Positions 1 to 9,948 of a stretch of DNA of 64,000 nt are shown here, piece by piece; the first letter of the stretch is position 1, and every line of letters begins with the position of its first letter. Origin of the DNA: Ophioceras dolichostomum (Eukaryota > Ascomycota > Sordariomycetes > Magnaporthales > Ophioceraceae); contig PYST01000009.1 of assembly GCA_003049485.1 (NCBI GenBank), forward strand, positions 124,001-188,000, read 5' to 3'. Below the pieces are notes generated by a model that worked only from the letters and a program-made list of their open reading frames with translations, was not told the DNA's origin and ran no database searches. The position numbers and the translations under genes were made by a program.

Positions 1-2
1 AC

Positions 3-1175
3 GGCCGCATCGTTCTAGATATTACCAATAGCATAGCAAAGGTGCCAAACAACCCGACCGGTGGCCGCGTCGGCGTGTATCTTGGCATCAGGCCGCACCA
101 GCCGCCGCCCGCGCCTCCGATCCAGATACCAGCCGTGTTCCCTCTGGAGACTGCAGGCGGCCTGGGAGGTGGTTATCACGTGGAGAGCGATGAAGACGAA
201 TTTCTCGGCGGCTTCGTCCCTTCAACACGTGATGATCAGGTCATCAAGCCAGACCGGTGGAAAAACCTTAACCAAGTATCGCCGGAGGGGTACGCGGGAA
301 CCTTGGTAGCCACCAAGCTCGACAACTCGGGGGAGGACGCGCTTGGCACGGAACTCGCCATGGTCATAGTGCCTAGTAGCGGGTTGGTGTATCGACAGGA
401 CGGGTTGAGCCTCAGCCGCTTCTTCTCCCACATCCTCGCAGACCGCGGTCGCCAGCAGCGCGTGCTGGCCGTGACGCTGCGGGATGCCAACCAGACCGGG
501 CAGCTCCCCCCTGCTATGGCACGGCGCTTCTCGATCCTCCGCACGTGCGAGACGGGCGTGGAGCTCTGCAGCCCCAGCGCCGACGGCATCAACGTCATGT
601 GCCGCCGCCTGCTGGAGCTGTACAACCCGCGCAACGTCAAGGAGATGTGGGACGTGCCCATATCCCAGCAGATCGCCATAGTGCACCTCATCCCGGAGCT
701 GAGCACCGTCGTCGTGGGGTCCATGTGCGGCCGCGTCGCCCTGCTGCGCCTGACCAAGGTCCTAAACGGCGGGCGCTTCCGCACCGGCTTCCGCGTCGAG
801 TGGCTGCTCCCGCGCGTGGCGGAGGAGTCGGCCGGACTGCGGCCCCACGTCTGGCTCGCAGGCATGTCCGTGTCGCCCGTCCCGCAGGTGGGCGCCCAGG
901 GGCTCAGGCTGAACCTCCTGTCGTCGTCGTCCACATCGGAGGGCTCCTCCTCCTCCTCTGAGGAGACCTATCGCGGCGGCAACGGTCGTGGCGCGAGTCG
1001 CGGTGGCGGTGGCGGCGGACCATCACGCCGACACGGGTTCGGATACAGCCTGAACGAGCACTACAAGCCGACCCCAAGGTGGCGGCTGTTCCTCCACTAT
1101 TTGGACCACACGGTGCTCACGTACACCATTGAGGGCGAGAGGGCCCAGGACACTACTCCTCCCCCTTCTGCTTGA
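3..1175 (+). CDS. CRT10: CRT10-like protein, C-terminal part (cut by window edge)
   Basis: The frame is open from the first complete codon at base 3 to the stop at 1173-1175, so only the C-terminal ~390 residues are present and the true start lies outside the window. The ATG-less beginning and the lack of any splice acceptor fit an interrupted exon. The visible part resembles the Crt10 family: a stretch around LSRFFSHIL, the segment GSMCGRVALLRLTK, and a closing RWRLFLHYLDHTVLTYTIEG-like block. In yeast Crt10 is linked to transcriptional control of ribonucleotide reductase genes and is thought to fold as WD40-type propeller repeats. Two serine-rich and glycine-rich insertions (about residues 300-345) are low complexity. 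The family call is from recalled motifs, not an alignment. Confidence 0.65.
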   Translation, partial: GRIVLDITNSIAKVPNNPTGGRVGVYLGIRPHQPPPAPPIQIPAVFPLETAGGLGGGYHVESDEDEFLGGFVPSTRDDQVIKPDRWKNLNQVSPEGYAGTLVATKLDNSGEDALGTELAMVIVPSSGLVYRQDGLSLSRFFSHILADRGRQQRVLAVTLRDANQTGQLPPAMARRFSILRTCETGVELCSPSADGINVMCRRLLELYNPRNVKEMWDVPISQQIAIVHLIPELSTVVVGSMCGRVALLRLTKVLNGGRFRTGFRVEWLLPRVAEESAGLRPHVWLAGMSVSPVPQVGAQGLRLNLLSSSSTSEGSSSSSEETYRGGNGRGASRGGGGGGPSRRHGFGYSLNEHYKPTPRWRLFLHYLDHTVLTYTIEGERAQDTTPPPSA

Positions 1176-2501
1176 AGGATGGATGGAAATGCTGTTCACC
1201 CACCCATCTATTTACGTACGCCTACGCCTGCCTGCCTGATACACACTTTTCTGTGTCAACTTCGCTTCGTCGCTGTGTTTGTGCCCGTTGATTTTTTGTC
1301 CACGACACGCACCGCTTTTTAGCGGCGTTACGTTGCGCTTTCGTTGAGTTCATGTTCTCTCTAGAGCGATCTCAAATTTCACGTTTTGCTTTGTTGCTCA
1401 TCGTCCCCTTTCCTCTGTTTTCACCCCTTTCACCAGGGCAGTTCGCCGCCCTCTCTGCAGCCATGCCATATCCAGAATAGACGGAATATGCCCAGGGCAG
1501 CTCTGCGCCGGGATGGAGGTTTGTAGGGGATGCTCGCAGATACACGCACACACACGCACACGCACACGCGCACAACACACTCTTGGGCTCTGGAGTTTTT
1601 CGGTTTGCTGGTTGTTGTCGGCCCCTGGTGCCGTTCGACGGGAGTTTACTTGCCCTGAAGTTTCCCACCCCCTTTTATTTATGCGGTCGGTTGCTGGATG
1701 GCGTTATTCAGAGAGAGAGACTGAGACATAATACCCCCTTTATTTTTTGCACGATTCGATTCCCTCTACCAACCAACTTACCTACCTATTCTTATCTGCT
1801 CTCGCCGATATTTATCCCTTTCTTCCCCTTATTCGCCTTATCTCACGCACAGGTACTTGACCTACTCTTACTTCATTTATTTAGAGGTACACTTTGGTGT
1901 GCCGTGCTTCTTTCTATCACAGTTTGTTCGGGTTTGATCATGGCTTTTAGTCTCGTTGCGTTGATTCTCGGCCTATTTGCCTGAGAACTGTTCAACCAAC
2001 GGACCTTTCAGGACTTCGTTGTTGAAAACCATAAGATCGCGATACCGAGATGAAGATCTCGGGTTGTAGCAATGAAAGCGATTTCTTTTCGCCGACCATG
2101 GCTCCAATGGCTCCATGACTGCATACCTACTGTGTCTCGTCCTGTTCTGTCCGATTCATTGCGGTGTCAGTTCGGACGCACTTGCCCGCCGTTGGAGTTT
2201 CGATGCGCACCTTCCACTTGCGTCAACGCCTCTTGCCCGCCTGATAACATCAGCATCAGTTATGTGACGGTCAATTTTCTGCCCGGTATCAATGGCTCAC
2301 ATGAGCATTCTTCTTCCTCTCAAAACGATTGCCCCCTTTCGTGTGGGCCGGCTGACCAACGAGATTGTCGCGTGTTGCTCGATTCGCCCTATGCTAACAT
2401 ATATTCAGCATATATCCGCCAACGCTCCTTCGTGATCCAGCGGCCGATGAGACAGCACGCAAAACAATTCCTCCCCTCTTGCTCATTCTGGCCGAGCCGC
2501 G
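1176..2501. other. Intergenic region, tandem-oriented genes
   Basis: This holds the 3' flank of the CRT10-like gene and the 5' flank of the coiled-coil gene. It is pyrimidine-rich in places and contains a CA/CG dinucleotide-like tract. Short open frames here (for example 1583-1984 and 2072-2530) lack codon bias or recognisable domains, so I do not call genes. Confidence 0.6.
1544..1580. repeat. CA-rich simple repeat
   Basis: An imperfect run of CA dinucleotides with scattered CG lies in the spacer between the first two genes. It is a typical fungal microsatellite; no function is implied. Confidence 0.8.
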
Positions 2502-4394
2502 ATGGACGACCTGACGAAGAGACTCGTTGACGCCCTGGCATTGCAGTTCGTGCAGCATCACCTCTCCGACAAGACCGCCCAAGAGCTCAGGGAGGTCAAG
2601 GAGATGGTCAAGATACTGCAGCAGAAATGCGCGGACGGCGAAGCCGAGAATCGATCTCTGCGAAAGGACCTCGACCGCCAGCACAGCTCTCTCTCGGACC
2701 TAGAGAGGACATATTCGAATCGACTCTCGGGCGTCGAGACTTCTTTGAACGGCATGGACGAGAAACTGCGAGCCGCCAGCCATAGACTCACAGGGCTCGA
2801 AGGTGTCGACCTGAAGGACCATGTTACGTTGAGGCACATGAGCGATCATGTCGACGGCAAGCTGGGGAAACTCCACACGGAGCTGCTGGACAGGGTGCAG
2901 AGGGATATTGACGGGGTTCGAAAGGAGGCATCGAAGCTGTCAGCGGCGCAGGTGGATAAGCTCCAAGAGGAGATAAAGGCGTCGACAAAGTTTTCCGAGC
3001 AGGCAGCCAACGACCTCATCTTGCAGCTGAAGCGAGAGAAGGACACCTGGCAGAAGACAAGCGATGAAGTCAATCACGATATGGTCGCCCTCAACCAGCA
3101 AGCCCGTGAGCTGGAGAAGGAGACCAAGCAGAAGACGAGCCAGATCGAGGCGCAAGTAGCGGGGCTCGAGAAAAGGAGACAGCAGGACGACGACCGGTTT
3201 GCAGAGCTCCGGTTAAAAGCCGCCGAAACCTACTCTGCCATCGAGAACTACTCTGCTGTCTTCGACGAACGCTGCTCGGGGCTCGAGATGGCTAGCAACG
3301 CCGCCGCGGCGGCGGTAAGCCGCTTAGAGAACGCTCTCGACATCCACGAAGATCACCTCTCAAGCCCCGAAGCGGACCGTCGACCAGGTGCGAGCGATGC
3401 CGAGCAGGCTGCTACTCGCCCCAGCCAAACTATAAACAGGAGGGACCGCCGCTCTATCTGTCAGCAGAACGGGCCATCGCAGAGTGCAGAGACGAGCGGT
3501 CTCGCTTTAGGGGATGGCCGCGCGGAAGATGCCTCGTTAGTCAACGTCAAGCCGTTGGAGTCCTCGAAAACTGTGACTTTCACCGAGTCGACAAAGGGCG
3601 GAGAAGACGCTGCCCTAGAAAGAGTCCGGAAGGGCAAGCACGAGACTAAACCAAAGACCGCCGGCGGGGGTGTCTCCAGGATATCAAAGAGGCAAACGCC
3701 GACGGCCCCAAAGTGGCGCCCTCCGCCTGACTGTGAGACAGAACACCAGGGTCAGGATCTATCGGCGGCCCGAGACTGCATCAACGCGTCCCCAATCAGG
3801 AGCACCATAGTCTACTCTCCCGCCACCGCCGGCGTAACGGCCAGAAGGCGGGCCCCCAGCACCGCCAAGAAGCGTCCCGCTCCGACCGATGACCCTCTCG
3901 ATAGAAAACACAGTGGCCCAGAGAGGAGCCACAAGCGACAGAAAGCCCTAAGTCTGCCTCCTCGTCCGCCTCCGCAGCCACCGCCACCGCCATCATTAGC
4001 CCCAGTCAGCAACAGCAGCGGCGCCCCGCCTCCCCCTCCCCCTCCAACCCACTTCTTCTGCTCCATCATCGAACGCTTCGAAGAGCTGTACCGCCACCAC
4101 AAGCCGAGCCGCGAGGCGCGGTTCGTGCGGCAGTTCATCGACCACGTGCGGGACCCGGCGAAAGTGGCGGCCGAGTTCGGGCAACGCATCGTGGACCAGC
4201 TCGAGGCGGACTGGCCCGGCCTGATACACCGGACGCCGCCGGACGACGAGCGGAGGGGCAAGGAGACGGTGCTGGTTGGGAGGGCGGTCACGTGGAGGCA
4301 TGCTAGGAGGTCTTTGCGGAAGCTGGCTTTGCCGGAGATTGAGGTGTGGGAGTTGGCTGGCGGTGGTGGGGAGAGGGAGAGGGGCGGTGGATGA
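2502..4394 (+). CDS. Coiled-coil, proline-rich protein of unknown function
   Basis: A single open frame of 630 residues starts with ATG at 2502 (MDDLTKRLVDALALQF). Residues ~10-290 are rich in Glu, Lys, Gln and Leu with heptad-like spacing, typical of a long coiled coil. Residues ~290-480 are a disordered basic region containing KKRPAP- and RSHKRQK-like clusters that could act as nuclear localisation signals. Residues ~485-515 hold two proline runs. The last ~110 residues look folded (FFCSIIERFEELYRHHKPSR, VRDPAKVAAEFGQRIVDQLE) and are probably the conserved part of the family. I do not recognise it. A structural or nuclear scaffold role is only a guess. It converges with DHR2 downstream. Confidence 0.8.
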   Translation: MDDLTKRLVDALALQFVQHHLSDKTAQELREVKEMVKILQQKCADGEAENRSLRKDLDRQHSSLSDLERTYSNRLSGVETSLNGMDEKLRAASHRLTGLEGVDLKDHVTLRHMSDHVDGKLGKLHTELLDRVQRDIDGVRKEASKLSAAQVDKLQEEIKASTKFSEQAANDLILQLKREKDTWQKTSDEVNHDMVALNQQARELEKETKQKTSQIEAQVAGLEKRRQQDDDRFAELRLKAAETYSAIENYSAVFDERCSGLEMASNAAAAAVSRLENALDIHEDHLSSPEADRRPGASDAEQAATRPSQTINRRDRRSICQQNGPSQSAETSGLALGDGRAEDASLVNVKPLESSKTVTFTESTKGGEDAALERVRKGKHETKPKTAGGGVSRISKRQTPTAPKWRPPPDCETEHQGQDLSAARDCINASPIRSTIVYSPATAGVTARRRAPSTAKKRPAPTDDPLDRKHSGPERSHKRQKALSLPPRPPPQPPPPPSLAPVSNSSGAPPPPPPPTHFFCSIIERFEELYRHHKPSREARFVRQFIDHVRDPAKVAAEFGQRIVDQLEADWPGLIHRTPPDDERRGKETVLVGRAVTWRHARRSLRKLALPEIEVWELAGGGGERERGGG

Positions 4395-4868
4395 GTGACT
4401 ACCTACGGGTGGCGGGGAGGGGCTTGAGGTTGGGTGAGATGTGTGTGATGTTGGCGATTCTTCTTGGGACAGATTGTCGCTATGTTTTGGTCGTTTATTC
4501 TCTTATTTTGCTGCGCGGCCGGCAGAGCCGTCGAGATATAGCTAGTTGTTAGATCTTTGCTGAATGTCACGCAGTTCAGTCACATACAGGACCTAGAACC
4601 TATGTGACGAGCTCAAGGGGAGCAATGGGTGCCCCCGCGAGCGATTAATATAAACAGACGGAGGTACTTCCACGGCGGTCAACCTTGGTACTTAAGCCAC
4701 TGTCGATGGACTACGACAAACGATCGTTGGAGAAATAGATATCTAATGCATAACAATCACCCCGAGGACTCAATACTTTTGCTTCTTGTTGGAACCTCAC
4801 ATCTCATATCGCCTTGGTATCATCATGCTATCCCACCAGTACCACCAGGATACGCCATGTCCTATTCC
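4395..4868. other. Convergent 3' intergenic spacer
   Basis: These 474 bases separate the stop codons of the coiled-coil gene (+) and DHR2 (-). They must hold both 3' UTRs and poly(A) sites. I see no other gene. Confidence 0.6.
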
Positions 4869-7601
4869 TCACCACTTCCCCTCCAAAACCTCAGCGATCC
4901 ACGCCGCCTGCACAACAGCGACCTTCTTGGCGTAGTTCTTCTGCGTGAACACGTGCTCTAGGAACATGATGGCCTCGCGCTTGCGGCCGTGCAGCACGCT
5001 CGACGGGTGGACGGCCACGACGTGCTTCCCCTGCGTGGTGACGTAGCTCGCGTCCGGGCTGAGCAGCGCCGTCCTGAGCACGAAGCCCTTGAGGAAGGCC
5101 TTGGTCAGCGCCTCGGCTCTTGCCGGCGGGCAAGGCACGAACGGCTGCGGGTCCGGCGGCGGCCTGGCGGCGAGCAGGGCCTCGGCCACGCACAGCTGGC
5201 GGAGCTGGCGCCGGATGCTGAGCGCCTGCCGCAGCGTGCGCGCCGAGATGCGGCGCGCGCGGCACCATTCCGTCCGGTCGGCGTGCTCGGCCGTGTAGCG
5301 CTGCATCACGGTCAGGTAGGTGAGCAGGTCGCCCTCGCGCGGGCGGTGCAGCTCGCGCCGCAGCTCGCCGGCCGTCGTCGTTGCTGTTGTCTCGTTCTCG
5401 TCTTCGTTCTCGTCGCGCTCGTCGCCGTCCTCCCTCTCTTCCTCGTGCGAGGAGAGCTGCTGGAACAGCTCGTCTCCGGCGCTGATGATGGAGATGACGT
5501 CAATGGCCTCGAGGAGGCAGTCGAAGGCCGGGTCCGCGGCGGCGAGCAGCACGCGGCCCAGCGGCGCGGAGACCGGCAGGCGCGCCATCTTGCGGCCCAG
5601 GGCCGTGATGGCGCCGTCGTCGTCGAGCGCCGACAGGACGTGCAGGTGCACGAGCGCCTTCTCCATGTACGCGACCTTCGGGGTGTCGAGCAGCGGGAAC
5701 GAGAACAGGTCGTCGACGCCGCGCGCCTTCATCACGAGGATGGCGTCCAGCACGTCGTTGCGCAGGATCTCGGGCGCGTCGGCGTCGCGCAGGTCGGCGT
5801 AGGCGGCCTCCGTGTACAGCCGGTAGCACTTGCCGGGGGCTTCGCGCCCGGCGCGCCCGGCGCGCTGCACGGCGGAGGACTTGGAGATGGGCGTGATGAG
5901 CAGCGACTCGAGGCCCAGCAGCGGACGGAACTGCTTCATCTTGGCCTTGCCGGCGTCGACGACGTAGCGCACCCCAGGGACCGTGACGGAGGTTTCGGCG
6001 ATGTTGGTCGCGAGCACGACCTTGCGGACGCCGACGCTGCCAGCGGCTGACCCCTTGAGCGGGCGGAAGGCGACGTGCTGCGCCTCGATCGAGAGCTGGC
6101 CGTACAGGGGCAGCGGGGTGATTCGTGGCACGTCTGAGGGCAGCGTGGCGGCGTACTCCTCGATCAGCCGCTGCGTCTGCTCGATCTGCTCCTGGCCGTA
6201 GAGGAAGACCAGTATGTCGCCGGGGAGGGGCTCGCCGCAGTGGATCTTGAAGACCGTCTTGAGCACTGCTTCCGAGATGTCGGGTACCCAGTCTGGGCTG
6301 TGGATGATCTGGACGGGGAACTGTCGGCCTTCGATTCTGAGGACTGGGGCAGTGGTGGTGGCGGCCTCGGAAGTTGTCGTCGCCTGGTCTTCTTCCTTTT
6401 CTTGCTGCGATTGATGTTTCTGCTGCCGTTGCTTGTCATCATCCCCCTCGCCCCTATTAGAGGATGGAGGGGCAGCCTTAGCTTGCGATGATAATGGGGT
6501 TGGTGGCGGTAGCAGTGATAGTGCGAAGAATTTTTCCAAGGTTTCGATATCTGCAGTCGCGCTCATGGCCACGATTTTGAGGGGCACTCCGCCTCGGCCG
6601 GGCTTGTCAGGCGACTGGAGGATCTGCTTCAAGAACCCACACACCAGATCGACGTCGATGCTCCTCTCGTGAACCTCGTCCACTATGACGGCGCTGTACT
6701 GCCTCAGGCTCGGGTCGTGCAGGATCTCCTGCAGGAGCATGCCCTCGGTGAGGAACTTGATCTTGGTGCCTTTGGGCACGTTGTGGTCGAAGCGGACCGA
6801 GTAGCCGACGAGACCGCCATGGCCGCGCTGCCGCTGCTGGGATTCCTCCCCGTCTTTTGGTTCCGATTCCAAGGCTCCGCTAGCAGGGGCCTTCTGAGAC
6901 CGCAGAGGGGTGCCGGCCTCGCGTGACACGCGGTGGGCGAGCGTGGTGGCGGCGACACGGCGGGGCTGGGTGATGGCGATGACGCCCCCGACGGCCCGCT
7001 GCTCCTCCCGGCCGTCCGGCAGTCGCACGGGGACGACGTTCCGCTTGCACCACGGCTCGTCCGCCAGAAACTGCGGCACCTGCGTGGACTTGCCCGAGCC
7101 GGTCTCTCCCACGAGGACAAGGACGTCTTGCTCGCGGAGGTGGCTCCGGATCGTGTCTCGGCACTCCCATATCGGCAGGGCTTGCCGGACCGGCAGCAGC
7201 GCCGGATCTCCTGTTTCCTTTCCTCTCTCTCCCACTTTCGCTGCTCCCCTTTTGCTAGAAAGAGCACCCTTCTCTCCGTGTCCGTGCCTACGCTTCTGGC
7301 CTCCTCCCAGTCCCGCCTCGCCTGACTTCGGACGAGTCGCCAGCGGAGCCTTGCCAGATGCCGCCGACAAAGTGGGTTTGCCCTTGCTGCCCTCCCCAGC
7401 AAGCCCAGTGGTGGAGGGCCGTGTGCCGTCTTCTTGTTGCCCATTTTCTGTTGCCCCCTTCGTCTTCGGCTGGACGCCGTTGAGGAACCCATCTAGGCTG
7501 ATGACCTTGTTCCCGGGAAGCTTCAGAACAGGGCCACCACCACCATCCCTGTTCTTCTTGCGCTTTTTTGAGACATGACCGTCGGACATGGTGTGATCCA
7601 A
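4869..7601 (-). CDS. DHR2: DEAH-box RNA helicase, DHR2-like (18S rRNA maturation)
   Basis: An uninterrupted 910-residue frame on the minus strand. The N-terminus is basic (KKRKK at ~12-16) and low complexity, fitting a nucleolar protein. Helicase motifs are in order: GETGSGKST (Walker A, ~168-176), a DEVH box (~306-309), MSAT, LATNIAETSVTVPG, and QRAGRAGR (motif VI). Winged-helix, ratchet and OB-fold regions follow to the C-terminus. Two acidic/glutamine-rich insertions interrupt the core: one between the RecA domains, one near ~735-760 (EEEREDGDERDEN). Dhr2 is a nucleolar ATPase needed for small-subunit rRNA processing in yeast. Another DEAH member of the same branch (DHX33 type) cannot be excluded. 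Start choice: the first ATG gives MDHTMSDGHV; the second Met, four codons on, is also possible. Confidence 0.85.
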   Translation of the reverse strand: MDHTMSDGHVSKKRKKNRDGGGGPVLKLPGNKVISLDGFLNGVQPKTKGATENGQQEDGTRPSTTGLAGEGSKGKPTLSAASGKAPLATRPKSGEAGLGGGQKRRHGHGEKGALSSKRGAAKVGERGKETGDPALLPVRQALPIWECRDTIRSHLREQDVLVLVGETGSGKSTQVPQFLADEPWCKRNVVPVRLPDGREEQRAVGGVIAITQPRRVAATTLAHRVSREAGTPLRSQKAPASGALESEPKDGEESQQRQRGHGGLVGYSVRFDHNVPKGTKIKFLTEGMLLQEILHDPSLRQYSAVIVDEVHERSIDVDLVCGFLKQILQSPDKPGRGGVPLKIVAMSATADIETLEKFFALSLLPPPTPLSSQAKAAPPSSNRGEGDDDKQRQQKHQSQQEKEEDQATTTSEAATTTAPVLRIEGRQFPVQIIHSPDWVPDISEAVLKTVFKIHCGEPLPGDILVFLYGQEQIEQTQRLIEEYAATLPSDVPRITPLPLYGQLSIEAQHVAFRPLKGSAAGSVGVRKVVLATNIAETSVTVPGVRYVVDAGKAKMKQFRPLLGLESLLITPISKSSAVQRAGRAGREAPGKCYRLYTEAAYADLRDADAPEILRNDVLDAILVMKARGVDDLFSFPLLDTPKVAYMEKALVHLHVLSALDDDGAITALGRKMARLPVSAPLGRVLLAAADPAFDCLLEAIDVISIISAGDELFQQLSSHEEEREDGDERDENEDENETTATTTAGELRRELHRPREGDLLTYLTVMQRYTAEHADRTEWCRARRISARTLRQALSIRRQLRQLCVAEALLAARPPPDPQPFVPCPPARAEALTKAFLKGFVLRTALLSPDASYVTTQGKHVVAVHPSSVLHGRKREAIMFLEHVFTQKNYAKKVAVVQAAWIAEVLEGKW

Positions 7602-8386
7602 CTAGACTGGAGCTGCAGCTGAGCTGAGTTCTTAAGGCCCTCTTGCCTTGTTATTATCCACGCTCTGTCCCGGTGATGTTCTGCGCTGGGGGTTTCTCGG
7701 CGTTAATTTTTGGTAAGGGCTCGTTCGAAATTTTGGCCAAGAGGTTACGCCATACAGTGTGCGAATCCAGCTGTGCGAATCCAGCTGAGCCACCCACATC
7801 AGTCGCCACGGCTGACTCCACAATTTCATTCAGGCGGCCTCACCCAGAAGTTTTCATGTGTTGCTTGTAGTTGCAATGCGAATGCTCTATCCATCTTATA
7901 TATATCTAGCTCTCCGATGGGTACAGTGTCGATGCGTTACTGGTTGGTCCCAACATTCACTGACCTGCCTTGCTGTAGCTGGGGAAGCCCCCTCATAGCT
8001 CGCACTGTAACACGCACAGTCTAGTATATCCTAAGCACAACATGGGACTTACAAGGACACTGCATCTTGAAGCAGAGACCTCTGGAGTTCGTAGCATAAT
8101 GATTGGTACGTGATAGAGTCAAGAGAGATGACGAAGCGGAAGCGGACAAACCAGTTCGCCCTCTAGGTAAGTAACATCTGCATTAAAAAACTGCATTTGC
8201 AATCTGAACACCGTAGAGTTGAGACCCAAACAAGACAACCAAACCCATGCCCTCTCATCCATGTCATCCATGTCATATGCTATTGAGGACCTCTCGTCGT
8301 CTTTGCCAAGTTTCTAAGAACATCTTCTTGGTTTCCTTCGGTCCTCCCTCTACGTACGTAGAAGTCTCCACCAGACCGGATCACCT
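7602..8386. other. Intergenic region between SEC9 3' end and DHR2 5' end
   Basis: DHR2 and SEC9 are both on the minus strand. This spacer therefore holds the SEC9 3' UTR and the DHR2 promoter. An AT-rich run (TATATATA) sits near 7900. No coding signal was seen. Confidence 0.6.
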
Positions 8387-9948
8387 TCAGCCTCGTTTGT
8401 ATATGGCGTCCAGCTTTGCCCGGTTCATCCTGACACCATCGTCGACAGCGTCGCTCTAATGCACGGGCACAGGGGGTAGAGAGTCAGCAAAATTCCTCCC
8501 TTCAGAGCCAGAGATATACACATGCCACCATAGGGGGATTGTAGAATTCTATAGATATCAAAGAGTCGTAATGGAATGGCGAGACTCACCTTGGTGCCGA
8601 TCCTCTCAATAAGCTGGTTCGACTCTTGGATGCGGGGCTGGAAGGACTTGGCCATCGTGTTCAGCGTCCTGACGCCGGCCATCATCTGCGGCATGATGAC
8701 GTTGTTGATCTCGGCCTCCTTCGCCCTCCGGTCGGCCCGCAGCGCGCGGTTCTCCTCGTTGCCGTCCTCCTCGTCGGACTCGTCGAAGACGAACTTGTTG
8801 TTGTTCGCCGCCATCTCCTGCGACGAGAGCCCCAGGGCCTTGCGGCCGGCCATGTCCTGCTGGATGCCCTTCATGTCCTCGTCGTACTTCCTCTGGGAGT
8901 CGTACGCGTCGCGCTGCGTGGCCTCCGCCCGCACGCGGTCCTGCTGGTGGTCCGACAGCATCTTGGCCTCGCGCTCGGCCGCGCGCGTCTTGGACATGAA
9001 CGGGTTGCCGGGGTTCCACAGGCTGCGGTTGTAGTACTTCAGCTCCTTAGTCCGCTCCTCCGCCGTCCGGTTGTGGATGTTCGCCAGGTCCAGGTTGCGC
9101 TCCGTATTGCGCAGCCGCTCGTCCTGCTGGGCGAGGTTCTGCATCGTGCCGCCGGCGGTCTCGATGGTGCTGTTAAGCACCCCCAGGATCCTGTAGCCCG
9201 TGTCGACCGTCGCGTTACGCTCGTCGTCGATCTGCCGCGCGAGGTCCCGCTCCTCCATCTTGATCTTCTCCTCCTCCGTGAGCTCCCGCTCCTCGCCGTA
9301 ACCTCCATACTTGTTAGGCTGGGGCGGAGAGGTTGCGCCGTAGCCGCCAGGCTGCTGCTGGCCCGGGGCCGCACCACCGCCACCATAGCCACCGCTGGGT
9401 CGGGGGTTCTGCTGTGCGCCCTGGTTGGCGGCGAACCTCTCCCTCCCACCACCGAAAAGGGCGTCCCTGCCACTCTCCGAATCGTTCGCACTATCGCCAC
9501 GGCCCATCCCGCCATATCCACCAGGACCGCGCATGCCACCACCCGGCCGAGGGCCGCCCGCCGGAGCGGGGCCCTTCTCAGTAGGATAGGAGTTATCCCC
9601 ATATCTATTAGCCCCATAACCAGCCTGGGCGCCGTACCTGTCGGAGCCGTAGCCGGAGCTCTGCTGCTGCGGCATAGGCTGTTGCTGTTGCTGCTGTTGG
9701 TATGGTGGAGGTGGTCCTCCTAGGCTGGCGTTGGAGTTCGCACGGGGAGACGGTCCGCCGGGGAGCCCAACACCGCCGCGGCCGGCGCGGGGCCCGCTAG
9801 GCAGTCCGCCTGGTCGAGATTGCATTGGAGGAGACATCGCGTTGTTCGCATACGGATCGTCGGCGGGCTCTTGTGCGTAAGGGTTTTCGGCCTGTGGCTG
9901 CTGCTTCGACTTCTTGTCGCTTCCAAAAAACTTCTTCATGGTGGGCAA
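8387..9948 (-). CDS. SEC9: SEC9, SNAP-25-family t-SNARE (two exons)
   Basis: Exons 9948-8590 and 8455-8387 on the minus strand, with a 134-nt intron (donor GTGAGT, acceptor TTAG, phase 0). The product is 475 residues. The second exon supplies the last 22 residues (SDAVDDGVRMNRAKLDAI...), completing the C-terminal Qc SNARE helix; a one-exon reading would end in intron-derived sequence. The N-terminus starts MKKFFGSDKKS three codons after the first ATG. A long Gly/Pro/Gln-rich disordered region runs to ~225, then the Qb helix (~235-320, with the zero-layer-like Gln in NLAQQDERL), a linker, and the Qc helix (~410-475). No membrane anchor is present, as in fungal Sec9, which pairs with Sso and Snc proteins in exocytosis at the plasma membrane. 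The Qc zero layer looks unusual (see findings). Confidence 0.93.

Noticed and set aside
1583..2530. Two frames of 133 and 152 codons before the coiled-coil gene
   Set aside because: Composition is that of UTR/intergenic sequence, and the second overlaps the start of the real gene in another frame.
4989..6050. 353-codon frame antisense to DHR2
   Set aside because: Arg/Val/Gly-rich mirror of GC-rich helicase coding sequence. The minus strand carries all helicase motifs.
8626..9723. 365-codon frame antisense to SEC9
   Set aside because: Shadow of the GC-rich SEC9 exon, with no family motif.
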